From Alligator mississippiensis (lineage: Eukaryota; Chordata; Crocodylia; Alligatoridae): a stretch of DNA of 64,000 bases. A program made the position numbers and the translations under genes. The stretch covers positions 55,834,882 to 55,898,881 of the forward strand of contig NC_081824.1 of assembly GCF_030867095.1 (NCBI RefSeq). The letters are read 5' to 3'. Positions 34,056 through 45,434 of this stretch are shown here, one piece after another. Below the pieces are notes generated by a model. That model searched no databases. It was not told the DNA's origin and saw only the letters and a program-made list of their open reading frames with translations. Every line of letters begins with the position of its first letter. The first letter of the stretch is position 1.

Positions 34056-35054
34056 AAAAAATAAATAATGTGGTGATCCCTTCAACCTTTTGTTCAATAG
34101 CTGTATGGTTACAGCACATGTCCAGGATGTGGCAGACCCACATGCAATTCCTTCCTGTGATGAGGAGATTCAAGCTTGAATCATTTATCTTTTAACTACC
34201 AGATGATATACTAGTCTGTTATTATGGTTGGGAATGGGGGCACTCTTCATCTCACTGTAAGCTGTTCCATTTTTTTTTAGAATGAATAGTCATTGAGCAA
34301 GAGAACACTTAAGAGTGCTTGACTATGTGTCAGTGAATATAGTCACTGAGGACACTCACCTGGGTGGTGGTGATCATAAGTTCAGTGCAGTTTTTTTAAC
34401 CAGAAAAAAATCTGTTTCTACTATTTTTTTCTGTATTTTGTCTATTGACTGGTTAACATAAAATGCATGAACAGATTTTATTCCCTTGGAGTAGGGATTG
34501 AAATCCAGAACAACTATTCATAGAGTTGCTTGGTGAGTAATCCAGACCTGTTTCCTTTCCTGGGTCCAATTAATCTTTCAGTTATGTCTACAAAATAGAA
34601 AAGCTTTAATAAGATAGTTAGAACAGAACAGCCATACCCCAGAAAAACCTAGACCTTGTTGTTGGGGTCCTTTCTAAAGAGGAAGAAAAATGTTTTTAAA
34701 TCCCTCCCAAATAGAATGAGCTGAAACTGGATCTTTGACACCCCTGGAAGTTTGTATACCTCATAATAAATGTGGCTGCTGAACTTTTGTGGTTTTAAAA
34801 GGAGGACAGAAACCACCACTACATTTTCTTCAGAATCACATCAGGTACATCTACATGCTCAGCTTGCTCTGGGAACACTTACCAGCTCAAGTCCCTCCAG
34901 GAGGAGGGACTGTGAAATGTGTAGTTCATGGGTTCTGACTGAACTTAGGTAGAAACTAGGTGGCATAAACTGCTCAGCCTCAGCTCAGGTTATGTCCAGA
35001 AACATAATTATAGGCAGCTAGAGAGCAATAGACTGACTTTCAAAAATGCTGAAC
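34056..35054. other. AT-rich sequence, nothing identified
   Basis: No element recognised. A small perfect hairpin, AGTCCCTCC and GGAGGGACT, lies near 34,890-34,912. Confidence 0.4.
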
Positions 35055-35205
35055 ACCAAGAAGATTACAGATTTATTTCAGAGCCCATTTAAAAAAAAAA
35101 ATATTGACCAGAGAAATAAGTGCTGCTGTGAGCATCATTGTGATCTCTAGGATGAAATCAAAAACTGGTCAGAATGGTTACATGTGACCTAGTCTCCACT
35201 TAGTT
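35055..35205 (+). repeat. Unnamed dispersed repeat, copy 1
   Basis: GATTACAGATTTATTTCAGAG, GAAATAAGTGCTGC, GAGCATCATTGTGATC and GTTACATGTGACCTA match 38,170-38,336 in the same orientation. Origin unknown; no coding similarity. Confidence 0.65.
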
Positions 35206-36655
35206 AATAGAGATTGTCCTTTAACTCAAGTAGTAAATGTCCTTCATTTCAGAGCATGAAGATTTCTACCCCTGCTGCTGGCATGATCTTCTGATTGACC
35301 ATGACATACAGCATAGAAAACACTAGTAAAATGGATTTGCTGAAACCAAATTGATAGGTAAAGTGAATAAAGCTCCTGTATTCTAATCTATTTCTATCTT
35401 ATAATAACCAATGAGTCTGGATAACAGTAGAGATAGAAAAAACTCACTGGGCTATATATATGTTTATTTTTCTTTCTACTCCAAAGTGCATGTATATGAA
35501 AATTATTAAACATACTTTATTATACACATATGAATATATAGGCTATTTCACACCAAACAACCAAAAAACACTGAAAATAGAATTAATAGATATTCCACCT
35601 AATGTGTTCTTATATCAAGTATTTGAATTTGGTAAAAGTTTTCTTCATGATTTTTTTTCCCATTTATTTCTTCATGCATTAAAGAAGGATACACAGACTT
35701 CCAACTCCTTCTTGTATACACTGTTTCCTTCTACATCGTTGTGCAATCATTATGACTTATTGTAATAATTTATTATGGTTCTTTAAGTAGATGAATGAAA
35801 AAAAACATGTTTCCTGTATCTCATTTGCTAATGTCAAGTTAAAAAGGCATATAAGATTATAATAGATGCTCCCTATTATTTGAATAAAAGCTCAGAAACT
35901 CCCTATTATTTGAATAAAAGCTGAACAAATTAATATTGCTGAGATGAGTTCATGAATATTTACATTCTCCTTGAAACTGATTATGAGAAAAATAGTCATT
36001 TGTGTGGAATTTATCAAAGCAGGCAGGTGGAAAAGGATGATAAAGTATATTTTTATGAGTATGGGAATAAATTGCAATGGTACCTATATTACAAGATACC
36101 ACTTTTTATTTTGACAAGAAGCCCCAACTTTCATTTCAGATACTGATACTGATAAGTCTGGCAACAGTAAAAGTCATGCTGAAATGTGAAAACCACTGGA
36201 AACTGTAAAAAAATATATTTGAGACCCTGATATGCAGCTATTCTGACATACAACAAAATACATACACTCTGAGTGCTGTGAAGTACAACTTTGTCAATGT
36301 TTAGCAGATGTAAAATAGGACATTTATAAAACATTTAAGGGCAGGTACTGTGTGAATGAAATTATTCTAAAGGCCTGTTAGCAAATTTCCAAAAGTTTAT
36401 TCTCCTCAAAATCAAAACTACAATGATGTTCTTAGCTCTCTTGATTGGGTGACTATTAGTTAGTTATAAAACTAAAACTCTGTAAGTGACGTAAAGCCGG
36501 ATTTGGCTTGGTTCTGTATACCTCATTTTAGGTAGCTAAGTGGCATATAGGCCTCTTAATACAGAAAAAGAGTGATCTTGATTGGCTGTGTTGCAGCAGC
36601 CACAAAATTCATTAGTAACCTCCATTTTAGACCTTTCAAAAAAGTGTTAGGGGCC
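35206..36655. other. AT-rich sequence with one short tandem duplication
   Basis: CTCCCTATTATTTGAATAAA plus AGCT occurs at 35,869-35,892 and 35,899-35,922 (30-bp period). Nothing else recognised. Confidence 0.5.
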
Positions 36656-37758
36656 TGTAACAGGGAGCCAAAGGGGCCTGCTACTTTAAGGGGAAAGTTC
36701 AGCAGGCCCTTTTGCTGTGTAGGCAGACAGCTGAGCCAAAGCTAGCTGTACTGCAGTAAGCTTGATGTGTGGGGCAAATTTCCAAGCCACCTGAGAATAA
36801 AATCTACAAGAAGCTGGGTTAGGATTCAGTAAATAGGGGCATTCTGGCCATTAGGCACAAGGGCAAACCCCTGTGTTTGCTTAGGGAGCCACCTGACTGG
36901 CATATAAGGCCAGCACCTGAAGTAAGGCAGGCAGTTTGGCTCTTTGTTTTATAGGGAGTGGAGCTCTTGAGAGAAAGGGGCTGCAGGAGACAGCCCAGCA
37001 GGCACCTAAACCACCCATGAGAGGTAGGAGGTAAGAACTCAAAGGGAAGGGGGGCTTGCAGGATTTTATTGACCCAGAGTGGTAGAGACTTTTTGTTTGC
37101 AAGAAGTTGCTTGTATTTGCACTGCAGTTCAGTTTAACACTGAAGGACCAAATTATGGCTGTAGGGGAGGATTGGAGGCCATGTACTAGGGTTCCTGTGG
37201 CAGCTGGGTTTTAAGCCCTACAGAGAGGCAAGCAAGGGGAATGGGCAGGCTATAGTTGAGAGGGTCAGGGTGTGCACCTCAAGAGGGAGAAATGGGGAGG
37301 GTGAGAGGGCCAGGCCAGTGCAAGTGGGCCTGGGCTTAGGAGTCCACAGATAAAACAACCAGTGGGCCAAAGCCAAGAGAGCTAAAACCTGTACAAGCTG
37401 GTGTATAGAGAAAGAGTCACATCTATAAGACCTGGGCATGACTATAAGGGTGGATGAAGGCCACAAATATAGTCCATAAAGTAGCTGATGCCCTGAGGCA
37501 CTGGTAGGCCCAAAACTGCCACAGCTTAGCATTTTAGGGGCAAGACTGAGGCAGCTGGGCATAGGGAATACCAGCCAACTGGAGAACTGAAGCTCATTAA
37601 GGGATCCTGAGGACAGCCTCCTGATATACTATAAGAAACATCAAGGCATGGTAGGCAAAGTAAAAAGGGAGGGTACTTTGAGGAGGCAGAGGGGCAGGGA
37701 CCACATGACCACCAGAGGTCACCGCAGACACCCATAGGGAGGGGCAGACCCTGTCATA
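36656..37758 (+). mobile_element. Unclassified ~1.1-kb element, LTR- or TIR-like
   Basis: The ends TGTAACAGGG and CCCTGTCATA are imperfect inverted repeats (8 of 10). The interior is purine-rich and includes CATATAAGGCCAGC near 36,901, which could be a TATA-type box. A poly-purine tract lies near 37,268-37,310. No coding similarity. The layout would fit an LTR or a non-autonomous transposon, and the flanking bases do not give a clear target duplication. Confidence 0.35.
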
Positions 37759-38169
37759 GTCCCTCAAGTTCCTCAATCCTTCATTGAGTCTGGTGCTAGT
37801 TGCCAACATTGGAATTTCTGAACATGCTCAGAAGCAATCTAGTCTGAGCACCTCAGTGTCTAGATTATGCCTAAACGGTGTTGCAATCAAGGAGGCAAAT
37901 GTAAATTCTACCCATGTCTCTGGAGGGGTCTGAGTTGACACATACATTCAATCATATCTTAGTCATACAAACAACATTAGACTTAGTTCAGAAAGACAGA
38001 CAGTAGTTATGGAGCCATTACACAACTTCTGTGTAATATTCTAGTGGCTACAGTAATGTTCCCTAGGAAGAGTAAGATGAAGGTTTTACACACTTTTACA
38101 TCTGAAGGGACTCAAATTTGCATCTCACTTTTCCTCAGAGAGTGCCCTATCTGATTTTTTTTTTTTTTG
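37759..38169. other. Unassigned sequence
   Basis: No feature recognised apart from T-tracts near 38,155. Confidence 0.4.
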
Positions 38170-38336
38170 AAGCCTCTAGAACCAAGCAGATTATAGATTT
38201 ATTCTAGAGCACTTTTTTTTTTTTTTAATATTGGCCAAGGAAATAAATACTGCAGTGAGTATCACTGTCATCTAAAGGATGAATCAAAGCTGCACACATT
38301 GGTTACCTGTGACCTATTCTTCGCTTAGTGTATAGA
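38170..38336 (+). repeat. Unnamed dispersed repeat, copy 2
   Basis: GATTATAGATTTATTCTAGAG, GAAATAAATACTGCAGTGAG, ATCACTGTCATC and GGTTACCTGTGACCTA match 35,055-35,205. A run of 15 T interrupts the copy where copy 1 has a run of A. Confidence 0.65.
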
Positions 38337-38454
38337 ACAGGCTCAGGGTGGGTATTTTCCATACCTTCTGTTGAAAAAGATGGCCCACTCTGCTGCCAAG
38401 AATGCAAGTCATGCGCCCTGAGAGAATGAAAAGGAACAAGCAAGAAGAAGTGTG

Positions 38455-38540
38455 ACTTTGGCCTAGCAGCTAAGATATTGAGCCAGTGAGGGAGGAATAC
38501 TAGGGTTCCTATTCTTGCGTCTAAGATTATTTATATTTTT
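38455..38540 (+). mobile_element. tRNA-derived SINE fragment
   Basis: TTGGCCTAGCAGCTAAGA resembles a tRNA-SINE A-box region, and TAGGGTTCCTATTC resembles its B box (GGTTCRANTCC). The usual order and a spacing of about 45 bases are kept. Tail not recognised. Confidence 0.45.
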
Positions 38541-38694
38541 AGCTGATGGAAATGCAAAGTATGTCAATAGTCCTTGGAAAATAAATAAAAAGACACCCTC
38601 TACCTTTCCTAGCTGAGTGCACTGTTGTATAGAATCCTACTGCTTCTTGCTTGCTCTTTTTTTGGTCATATGACTCTTCTTGCACATTGGTCTG

Positions 38695-38825
38695 AATTGT
38701 TCATCTACCCCATAGTCTTGGAGTCAGGATACCATCTTGGGAAGCATGAGATATGAGCTTGAGTCCCATCAAGCTAAGGCGAGTCTAAAACACGGATCTC
38801 CAATCTTCCAAGTAAGTGTTCAATA
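38695..38825 (+). mobile_element. tRNA-derived SINE fragment
   Basis: GAGTCAGGATACC, the B-box-like GAGCTTGAGTCCC and the distal CGGATCTCCAATC and AAGTAAGTGTT match the SINE piece at 31,392-31,503 (AACTCAGGTCCTCTGACC, GGCGAGTGT). Only about 160 bases separate it from the previous SINE piece. Confidence 0.5.
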
Positions 38826-39607
38826 TGTAAAAGGTACCAGCAATCACTTTGATACTTACTCACAGAAGAGGGGTTCATGGTTATGTACTTTGGGTTAATA
38901 AAGGCATATAATATGTAGCCTGAACTCCAGAGGGGCATATTCTGCATTCAGTGTTTTCTCTTTGCTAGTTCTAGGTTCCTCTGAATTCTCTGAATTGAAT
39001 CCTCCCCATTTTCTCAAAGTACCAAACCCTGTCTACTTAATCTCTTCAAAATCGCCTAATTCTTTCTATTGATAGTATAGCGATCTAAGGTGCCAGTCAA
39101 CTAAGTTTAGAAGTTGCAGTACTTAAGTGGAGGAATGGATGGGACCAATCTGGATCAGATCTGTAGTAACTACTACCCAACAATTTGATAACATACAAAA
39201 TTACCTGGTAAGTAAACTGGCATTTCACTCTACTTCAAGTACACATGACAGTTACTAAGTAAATTTAGGCCAGAAAATCCTTCTGAAAGTGGATAATTAC
39301 ATAAAAGCCTATGGCTTGCACTGCCAAAAGTTGAGGTACACTTTTTAGAATATAGGATGATTAAAGTTATATATTAAAATCAGTCACAGGACTAGGTAGG
39401 GCTGGCATTAGTTTGACTTTGCATTGGTATCTAGAGGTTAGGTTTAGGCTTAGGCTTCCTGCACAGAGGAGTAACAAGTATAAATAATAAGGTTCTGTGC
39501 CCTGAGCAGCAGTCATCAAATTTGTGTCACCTCAAAATTAGGACCCAGGACTGATGCCCTGGCCACCTACTTCCAGTTTCATTATAGCTCCTGCACATCA
39601 CCTACAG
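38826..39607. other. AT-rich sequence, nothing identified
   Basis: No feature recognised. Confidence 0.4.
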
Positions 39608-40320
39608 CACTGGTTCTCAACCAGGATGCTGCAGCACACTGAGATGCTTTGAGATCCTTTTAAGTATGATGAACAATACTGGGTGTGCAAACATCTAGAC
39701 ATGATTTCAACAAAGACGCCATAGCCCCTGTCACCCTGCCCTGGGCCCCCACTGGCCCTGGCCCCAGGACACCAGTGTGGGCCCCATGCTCCCACCCAGC
39801 TGTCACCACACTCATGGCTGCATATTGTTTGCTGCCACCTGCCTTCCACCACCATTTCTGTGCTTTCCTGTTCACTGCCACTTCTCCAGCACTCCTGGCT
39901 GCACTGCCAGACTTCAGGACTCATAGTGTCCCGGGATCTGGGGCAGCAAGGGGGCCTAGGGTGGGGTGGCAGGAGCCGGGCTGGGCTGTGCCATCATAGA
40001 ACCCCTGATAGCTCCTGCTACATCCTGTGGTCTTTGCCATGAAGCTGGGACATGGTGCCAGAGCAGCCAGTGGGGGGGGGGAGGAGGGGAGGGGACAGGG
40101 AGGCAGTGGCAGCAGGCAGAAAGTAGGGAAGTGGCAGGAGAAGGTCCGTGGTAGCAGACAGGGGGGAAGTGGCAGCCAGTGGGAGTATGGGGTCTGCACT
40201 GGTGCCCTGGGACCAGGAGTGCAGAGCCCGGGCTGGCAGGAGTGTTGGCAGAGGTTCTGCCTGCCACAGTAGGGGCTGTGGGCAATGTGGGAGGATGGGA
40301 GTGTGTATGCTTGTAGGGCA
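39608..40320. mobile_element. hAT-like left end leading into a GC-rich block
   Basis: CACTGGTTCTCAACCAGGAT at 39,608 is a hAT-type terminal repeat, and the following GCAGCACACTGAGATG and TTTGAGATCC fit the subterminal part of known CAGTGGTTCTCAACC elements. From about 39,725 the sequence becomes GC-rich without recognisable coding. I found no right-hand end, so the element is truncated or its limit is hidden in the cytosine-rich tract. Confidence 0.5.
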
Positions 40321-40705
40321 AGTCCCACCCCCCCCACCATACGCATGTACCCCCCCCTCACTGCCATACATGCACATCCCACACCCACACCCCCTCACAC
40401 ATCCCAGCCACCTTCCCCCTCCACACATGCAACAGCCTTACCCAGCCACCCTCCCCCCACACACTCACATCCCCCAACAAACACCATACGCACCCACACC
40501 TCACATATCCAAACACACACCCACATGCTCCCTCACCTCACATACACCCCCATACCCCAACCCCATGCACACCCACACCCCCATACCTATCCACCCCACC
40601 ACAACCCCCACACACACACCCATACCCTCCTCCATACCCTACATGCCCAGACACCCACAGCCCCCCACAAACCTACATCCACCCACCGATAGCCCCCACC
40701 GCTCC
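40321..40705. repeat. Cytosine-rich low-complexity tract
   Basis: About 385 bases made almost only of C and A with few G on the plus strand, built from CCCACACCC, CCATACCC and CACACACCC words. The minus strand is therefore rich in G-runs. Frames that run through it (proline/histidine/threonine-rich) are compositional and not genes. Confidence 0.85.
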
Positions 40706-41085
40706 TCCCCATATACAATAGTAAGACTTCATTTTAAGTTATTATGCAATCACCTCTATGTACACTACACACATACATGTAAATCAGGATAATTTTTTAA
40801 AAATCAAATTAATGAGTGTTGTAGTATATGTTTGATTTTCAGACTATAATTTGGTATTTTTCTGGTTCTGAGATGGCAACCCCCTTGCTGAAAGGAGTAC
40901 TCCTGGGGGCAAGGGGAGGGACTTCTGATGGCAAAGGTCAGGGGTTAGGGGGAGGGACTTCCAGTCCCTAGATGGTGACTAGGGGGTGGGGCACCTGTTA
41001 AGGGGCAGGGCTACCCATGGAGCCCTCCACACCTTGCCAAAACTTGGTAAGCAGCCCTTCAGCTGAAATAATGGCCCACACCTGT
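40706..41085. other. Unassigned; right part may be a hAT end
   Basis: 40,870-41,085 is GC-rich and ends CAGCTGAAATAATGGCCCACACCTG, abbreviated here as GGCCCACACCTG, whose reverse complement CAGGTGTGGGCC looks like a hAT terminal repeat. No partner end was found. Confidence 0.3.
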
Positions 41086-43104
41086 ATTAGGTGCTTCCCC
41101 AAAACCTCCCATACATACCATAAGGTTTCTGGTGCTGAAGAAATAAGAAAAACAAAATTTTAAATATATATTTTTTTTATTTCAAACTTCTTTTTACTCT
41201 CACAGCACAGTACAAAAACAGGCCTAAAGATGAATGCTAAAATTCAAACCAGATTCAGGATATTTACAGAGCTTGCCTTTACTCTCATATGTTTTCTCAA
41301 CATCCTGTTAGGATGATGTTGGCACAAGAACAAGTGGGTTTGCAGTGGCCTGAACAAATTAGGCTGGAAATTAGAAGAATGTTCCAAACTATCAGAGCAG
41401 TGAATGTATTTGATAACCTTCCAGTAAGAAAAGTAGGAGCACAAAATGTAACCATTTTTAAGATATATTTTTTTTCGTAAACTGAGGCTATGATGTGGTT
41501 ATATCCAATAGCAGGGGACTGCAATCAATGAAAGAAAAGACCCCTTCCAATCTTGTGCTCCTTCATATGCTCCTATTTTAGTAGAAGGATTAACACAAAT
41601 GGATGCTGACTAGCTATTGAAAATACAAGTCAAATGAAAAGAAGCATGAAAATTTTGGCCATCAGTGGTCCCAAATTACCTTCTGGTTACTTGGCACATC
41701 TGCAAGATAAGAATACATGCTAACTTCCATTTTTGTGTTTTTCAGTAAAAAACAGTTTCACAAATTCCCCAACACAGCATGTTGTTACTTATTGATTCCT
41801 AGAATGAGCTTAAACAATATCTTGAGGTCAAATGTGATAATCAGCATCACAAAGACCCCTTACTGTTGCAATCAGTTTTAATGTCTAGATGAGAATGTTG
41901 CTGGTAGGTGGGTAAGGAGAGAAGGAATGCATGCAGATTTATTCTAATGTTTTATGACATTTCTTTGGTTAGTTTAACAACAATTTTTGTATTGAGCTGA
42001 GAAAGAACTATGAAAAATTCTGATTTAATTTATTATGTGCCATTTTCCTTGCATTCCTGTTTAAGTGATGGAATGTTGCTTATTGGCTTTCTTACAGGAC
42101 AGGAAGACAGACGGAGAGAGAACATAAGACTTGTTTCATATCTCAATACCATGAATTTATTACTACAAAACTGATATATCACAAAATGCCTCTGTGTATG
42201 TACATGTGTGCATTCATCTTTGCTTACATGGCCTTTACAATTAAGGAAAATAAAATATGTGACACACCCAGATCCTGGATGCAGTCAGGTGTGCCTTTGA
42301 GACATACTCTTGGGATGTTCTCAGAGTCCCAAAACCTTCTCTGCCATCTGCTGCTTGACCAGTGAGAAGCAACTAAGTCCTGACCAGTGGTGCATCAGCT
42401 TTACCCACCCCATCTATGTCTTGCCAGGTCTTAGTAGAGGTCATTTTGTCAGGCAAATGGACCACACTTTGTCTGGTTATGTGCTCAGAAAAGACAGATT
42501 TCTTCCCTTCCTTGGAAAAGGCCTTCCTGTATGTCCAAATGCTCTTAAATCACAGTTACCACTGACAGTAAATGTGTTATAAAAATAACAAAAATGGATT
42601 ATAAAAACTATTAGCAATCATATGTTGAGATATAGAAAGAAATAACAAGGCTGAATATATCCTGACGCTACCTCCATGGAGCATTATCTGAAATGCTTCC
42701 AGTGTCACATGTAGGGTCAGGTAGATTGGCAGAGCTACAGAGTCTCAATGCATGCCTGAAATGAGGGTGTAGGGAAGAGGGATTTAGGTTTATCAGGAAC
42801 TGGGACCTTTTGAAACTGCAGGAACCTGCATAGGAAGGATAGTCTCCACCAGAACCAAAAGGGTACCAAAGTGCTGGCACATGACGCTAAAAAGGTGGTA
42901 GAGAAGCTTTTAAACTAAAAACTGGGAGAAATCTGACAGGTGTGGAATGGTACACAGTTCCAGTTTTTACACCTTAAGGGGTAAAATCAGAAACAATGGA
43001 GATAAGAAATAGGGAGGGAGTACTTGAGTGAAATGCAGAGAAGACAGGAACAAACATTTACTGATAAAAAAAACAAACAAACACAAGTAGCTAACCAGGC
43101 AACC
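41086..43104. other. AT-rich sequence, nothing identified
   Basis: About 2 kb with no coding similarity or repeat ends recognised. Confidence 0.4.
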
Positions 43105-43109
43105 AGAAA

Positions 43110-43915
43110 TATCATAAGTGTTTTTGTTCTAATGCTGGAAATCTAAGATCCAAGACTGGGGAGACTGAATGCTTAGCAATAAATAACAATATTGGCATGA
43201 TATGTATCTCATAAATGTGGTGGAATGAGGAAAAGCTATGGGATGCTGTAATACCAGGACACAAACTATACAGAAATGATAGAGTAGGTCATATTGATGG
43301 GGGAATGAGCACTCCATATCAAAGACTGAATCAAATCAAACAGGGTAGATTTTTCAACTGATAAGATAGGTACCCTAGAATCTCTGTGGATACAAATTCA
43401 GTGTTTCAATATGAAAAAGTACACCTGGGGATAAACTACTGACCCCCAGACTAGAATGGTAGCAGTGAGCTAGAAATGCTTAGGGAGTTGAAAGAGGCTG
43501 AAAAAGCAGAAAACACGGTAATAATGAGTGATTTCAACTATCCACAGATAGACTAGGTTAATCTCACCTCAGGCTGGGATGCAGTGATCAAATTTCTAGA
43601 CGTTATAAAAGATTGCTTTCTGGAGCAATTTGTCCTGGAACCTTCAAAAGGAAACTCTATTCTTGACATAGTCCTAAGTAGTGCACAGGATTTGGTGCAA
43701 ACAGTAAGTGTTACTGAGCCACTTTGCAACAGTGACCACAATGCAACTGGGTTTGAAATCCATGCAGGAGGGAAGACAAGAAATTCTACCATAGTAACCT
43801 TTACCTTTAAAAAGGGAGACAAAACCAAAATGACAAAGCTAGTTAAACAGAAATTAAAGGGGGTCCCTAAGGAGGTGAAGAATTTGCAAGAAGCATGGGA
43901 ACTGCCTATGAACAC
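43110..43915 (+). pseudogene. CR1 endonuclease domain remnant
   Basis: Plus-strand pieces read GMICIS and MRKSYGML near 43,195-43,245 (family I-C-I-S-E-T-W-W and S-W-D-A-V-I-P-G-Y), YTEMIE near 43,270, MSDFNYPQID near 43,525 (family GDFNxP), then FLDVIKDCFLEQFVLEPSKG, SILDIVLS and finally PLCNSDHNATGFEI near 43,735, which carries the S-D-H catalytic motif of apurinic-type LINE endonucleases. The longest frame is 43,584-44,006. Earlier parts have stops. Confidence 0.75.
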
Positions 43916-43919
43916 GGTG

Positions 43920-44450
43920 GGCTCAGACAAATTTTGCCTGATCTTGCCACAGAAAACAGTCTATAGCTGTGACCAAATACAAGTGCACAACTGCAGAGTA
44001 TTTTAAAAATGACCTATCAGGTAAAAATCTGAACCCTCAATGCATGTGGTCAGGTGAGGACATTTCAAAACAGCACCATTTCTAACTTCTGTCTGCACTG
44101 CCTCCCCAGCCTGTCACTTTTCAGAATGGGAGGGGGGAAAGGAAGTTAAGGGAGTTTAGTCTTGGGTTTTTTCAGCCCCTGATGAAGGTGGGAGCAGGGC
44201 TCCAATTCACCCACCTCACCCTCTAGCACAGGCTTGGGAACCCCTAGAACAAGCTCCCACTCTTCCATTTCCCCCCTCCCATTCTGAAATGGGGACCCAC
44301 TGGGAGACAGGAGGGGCCATTGCTAGGGGAAGCCAGCTGCAGGCTCCCAGCCAGAAGCCAGATTCCCCTCCGCTGGAACCAGAGTAAACTTCTGTTTGGT
44401 CCAGGTTGATCGTTGTAACTCAAAACACCCCTGCAAAGCATTCTGTTACA
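43920..44450. mobile_element. Repeat inserted in the CR1 (shared with 59,745), with hairpin
   Basis: 43,925-44,045 (CTGTGACCAAATACAAGTGC, ACTGCAGAG, TTTTAAAA) matches 59,757-59,880 in the same orientation. Further in, TTTCAGAATGGGAGGGGGGA at 44,118-44,142 pairs with its reverse complement at 44,263-44,290 across about 120 bases. It separates the CR1 endonuclease from the linker/RT part. Class unknown; limits approximate. Confidence 0.55.
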
Positions 44451-44454
44451 GTGG

Positions 44455-45190
44455 GGAGCTGCACTTCTGTCTGCACCCCATACTGGAAGCACAGAAAAAA
44501 TGCATACTGGAGACCAAAGGCTTCTTTGAAAAGATGGAAGACAAATCCTAGTGAGGAAAGTAAAAAACAGCATGAACTCTGGCAAAATCAACTATAAAAC
44601 AAAATCAAATATTAAAATATAATAAGACAAGCTAAGAAAGAATTTGAGGAAAAAATTGCCAGAGACATAAAAAGGTAACAATGAACTTTCCTTTAAAATA
44701 CAAACCAAAGACTTGCCAAGGAGTCAGTTGGGCCTTTGGATGATCAGGATGTAAAAGTGGCACTAAAAGAATAACAGGGCAATTGGCAAGAAACTACTGT
44801 AAATGCGTTATTTGCATCTGTCTTCACTGCGGAAGACGTTAAGGAGATTCCCTTACCAGATCTGCTCCTCTTTAGGGACAAGTTAAAGCAGCTGACCCAA
44901 ACTGGGGTTTCAATAGGTGAGGTTGTAGAGAACATTGATAAAATAAATAGTAGCAAATCACAAGGATCTGATGGTATTTACCCTAGGGTTCTGAAGGAAT
45001 GCAAATTGTAAAATCCTGAATCCCTAACTGCAATATACAATCTGTCACTAAAAACAGCCTTAGAACCAGCAGACTTGAGTACTGCCAATGTAGCTCCCAT
45101 ATCTTAAAAACGGCTATAGAGGGGATCCAGGAAGCTGCAGGCCAGCAAGTCTAACTTCTGCTCCTCGAAACCTGGTAGAAGCAATGATGA
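44455..45190 (+). pseudogene. CR1 linker and reverse transcriptase start
   Basis: KHRKNAYWRPKASLKRWK near 44,480 (linker), then around 44,815-44,995 FTAEDVKEIPLPDLL, VVENIDKINSSKSQGSDGIY and PRVLKECK, the segment just before the first RT box (family K-S-x-G-P-D-G-I-x-P-R-x-L-K-E). The NYRPISL box would follow near 45,130 but is degraded to SRKLQASKSNF. Stops occur throughout. Confidence 0.75.
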
Positions 45191-45194
45191 TGAT

Positions 45195-45434
45195 GGGCAT
45201 GTCTACATGTGATGCTACGTTGCTGTAGCAATGCACTATGGTGACATAGCATCCACAGGTATCTACACGTGACCCGCAGCTACTTTTCCATAGCAGTTTG
45301 CTCCCTCATTATAGCATGCTGTTATGGTGAAGCAGCTAAAAATAACCACATTACACTCGTATGGGTGGTTACTGAGCCAGTACTAAAGCACAGTGCAGTA
45401 ACAACATCACTATAAGGCAATGTGTAGATGCACC
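45195..45434. mobile_element. TIR element (MITE), 240 bp
   Basis: Left end GGGCATGTCTACATGTGATG and right end, inward, GGTGCATCTACACATTGCC. TGAT stands on both sides (45,191-45,194 and 45,435-45,438). The interior alternates short inverted words such as GCTGTAGCAATGC and CATTATAGCATGC. No coding capacity. It truncates the CR1 at its left. Confidence 0.75.

Larger units (their letters stand above)
43105..45190 (+). mobile_element. CR1-clade LINE, plus strand, interrupted
   Basis: Endonuclease, linker and the start of reverse transcriptase occur in the right order, interrupted at about 43,920-44,450 by a different repeat and ended at 45,195 by a small TIR element. Both 5' and 3' ends are missing. 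Many stops and frameshifts. Its linker wording (HWKHRKNAYW-type segment near 44,470) differs from the CR1 at 5,737, so it is another CR1 lineage. Confidence 0.75.

Noticed and set aside
40148..40792. 214-residue proline/histidine/threonine-rich frame
   Set aside because: Arises from the C/A low-complexity tract; similar frames exist in more than one phase.
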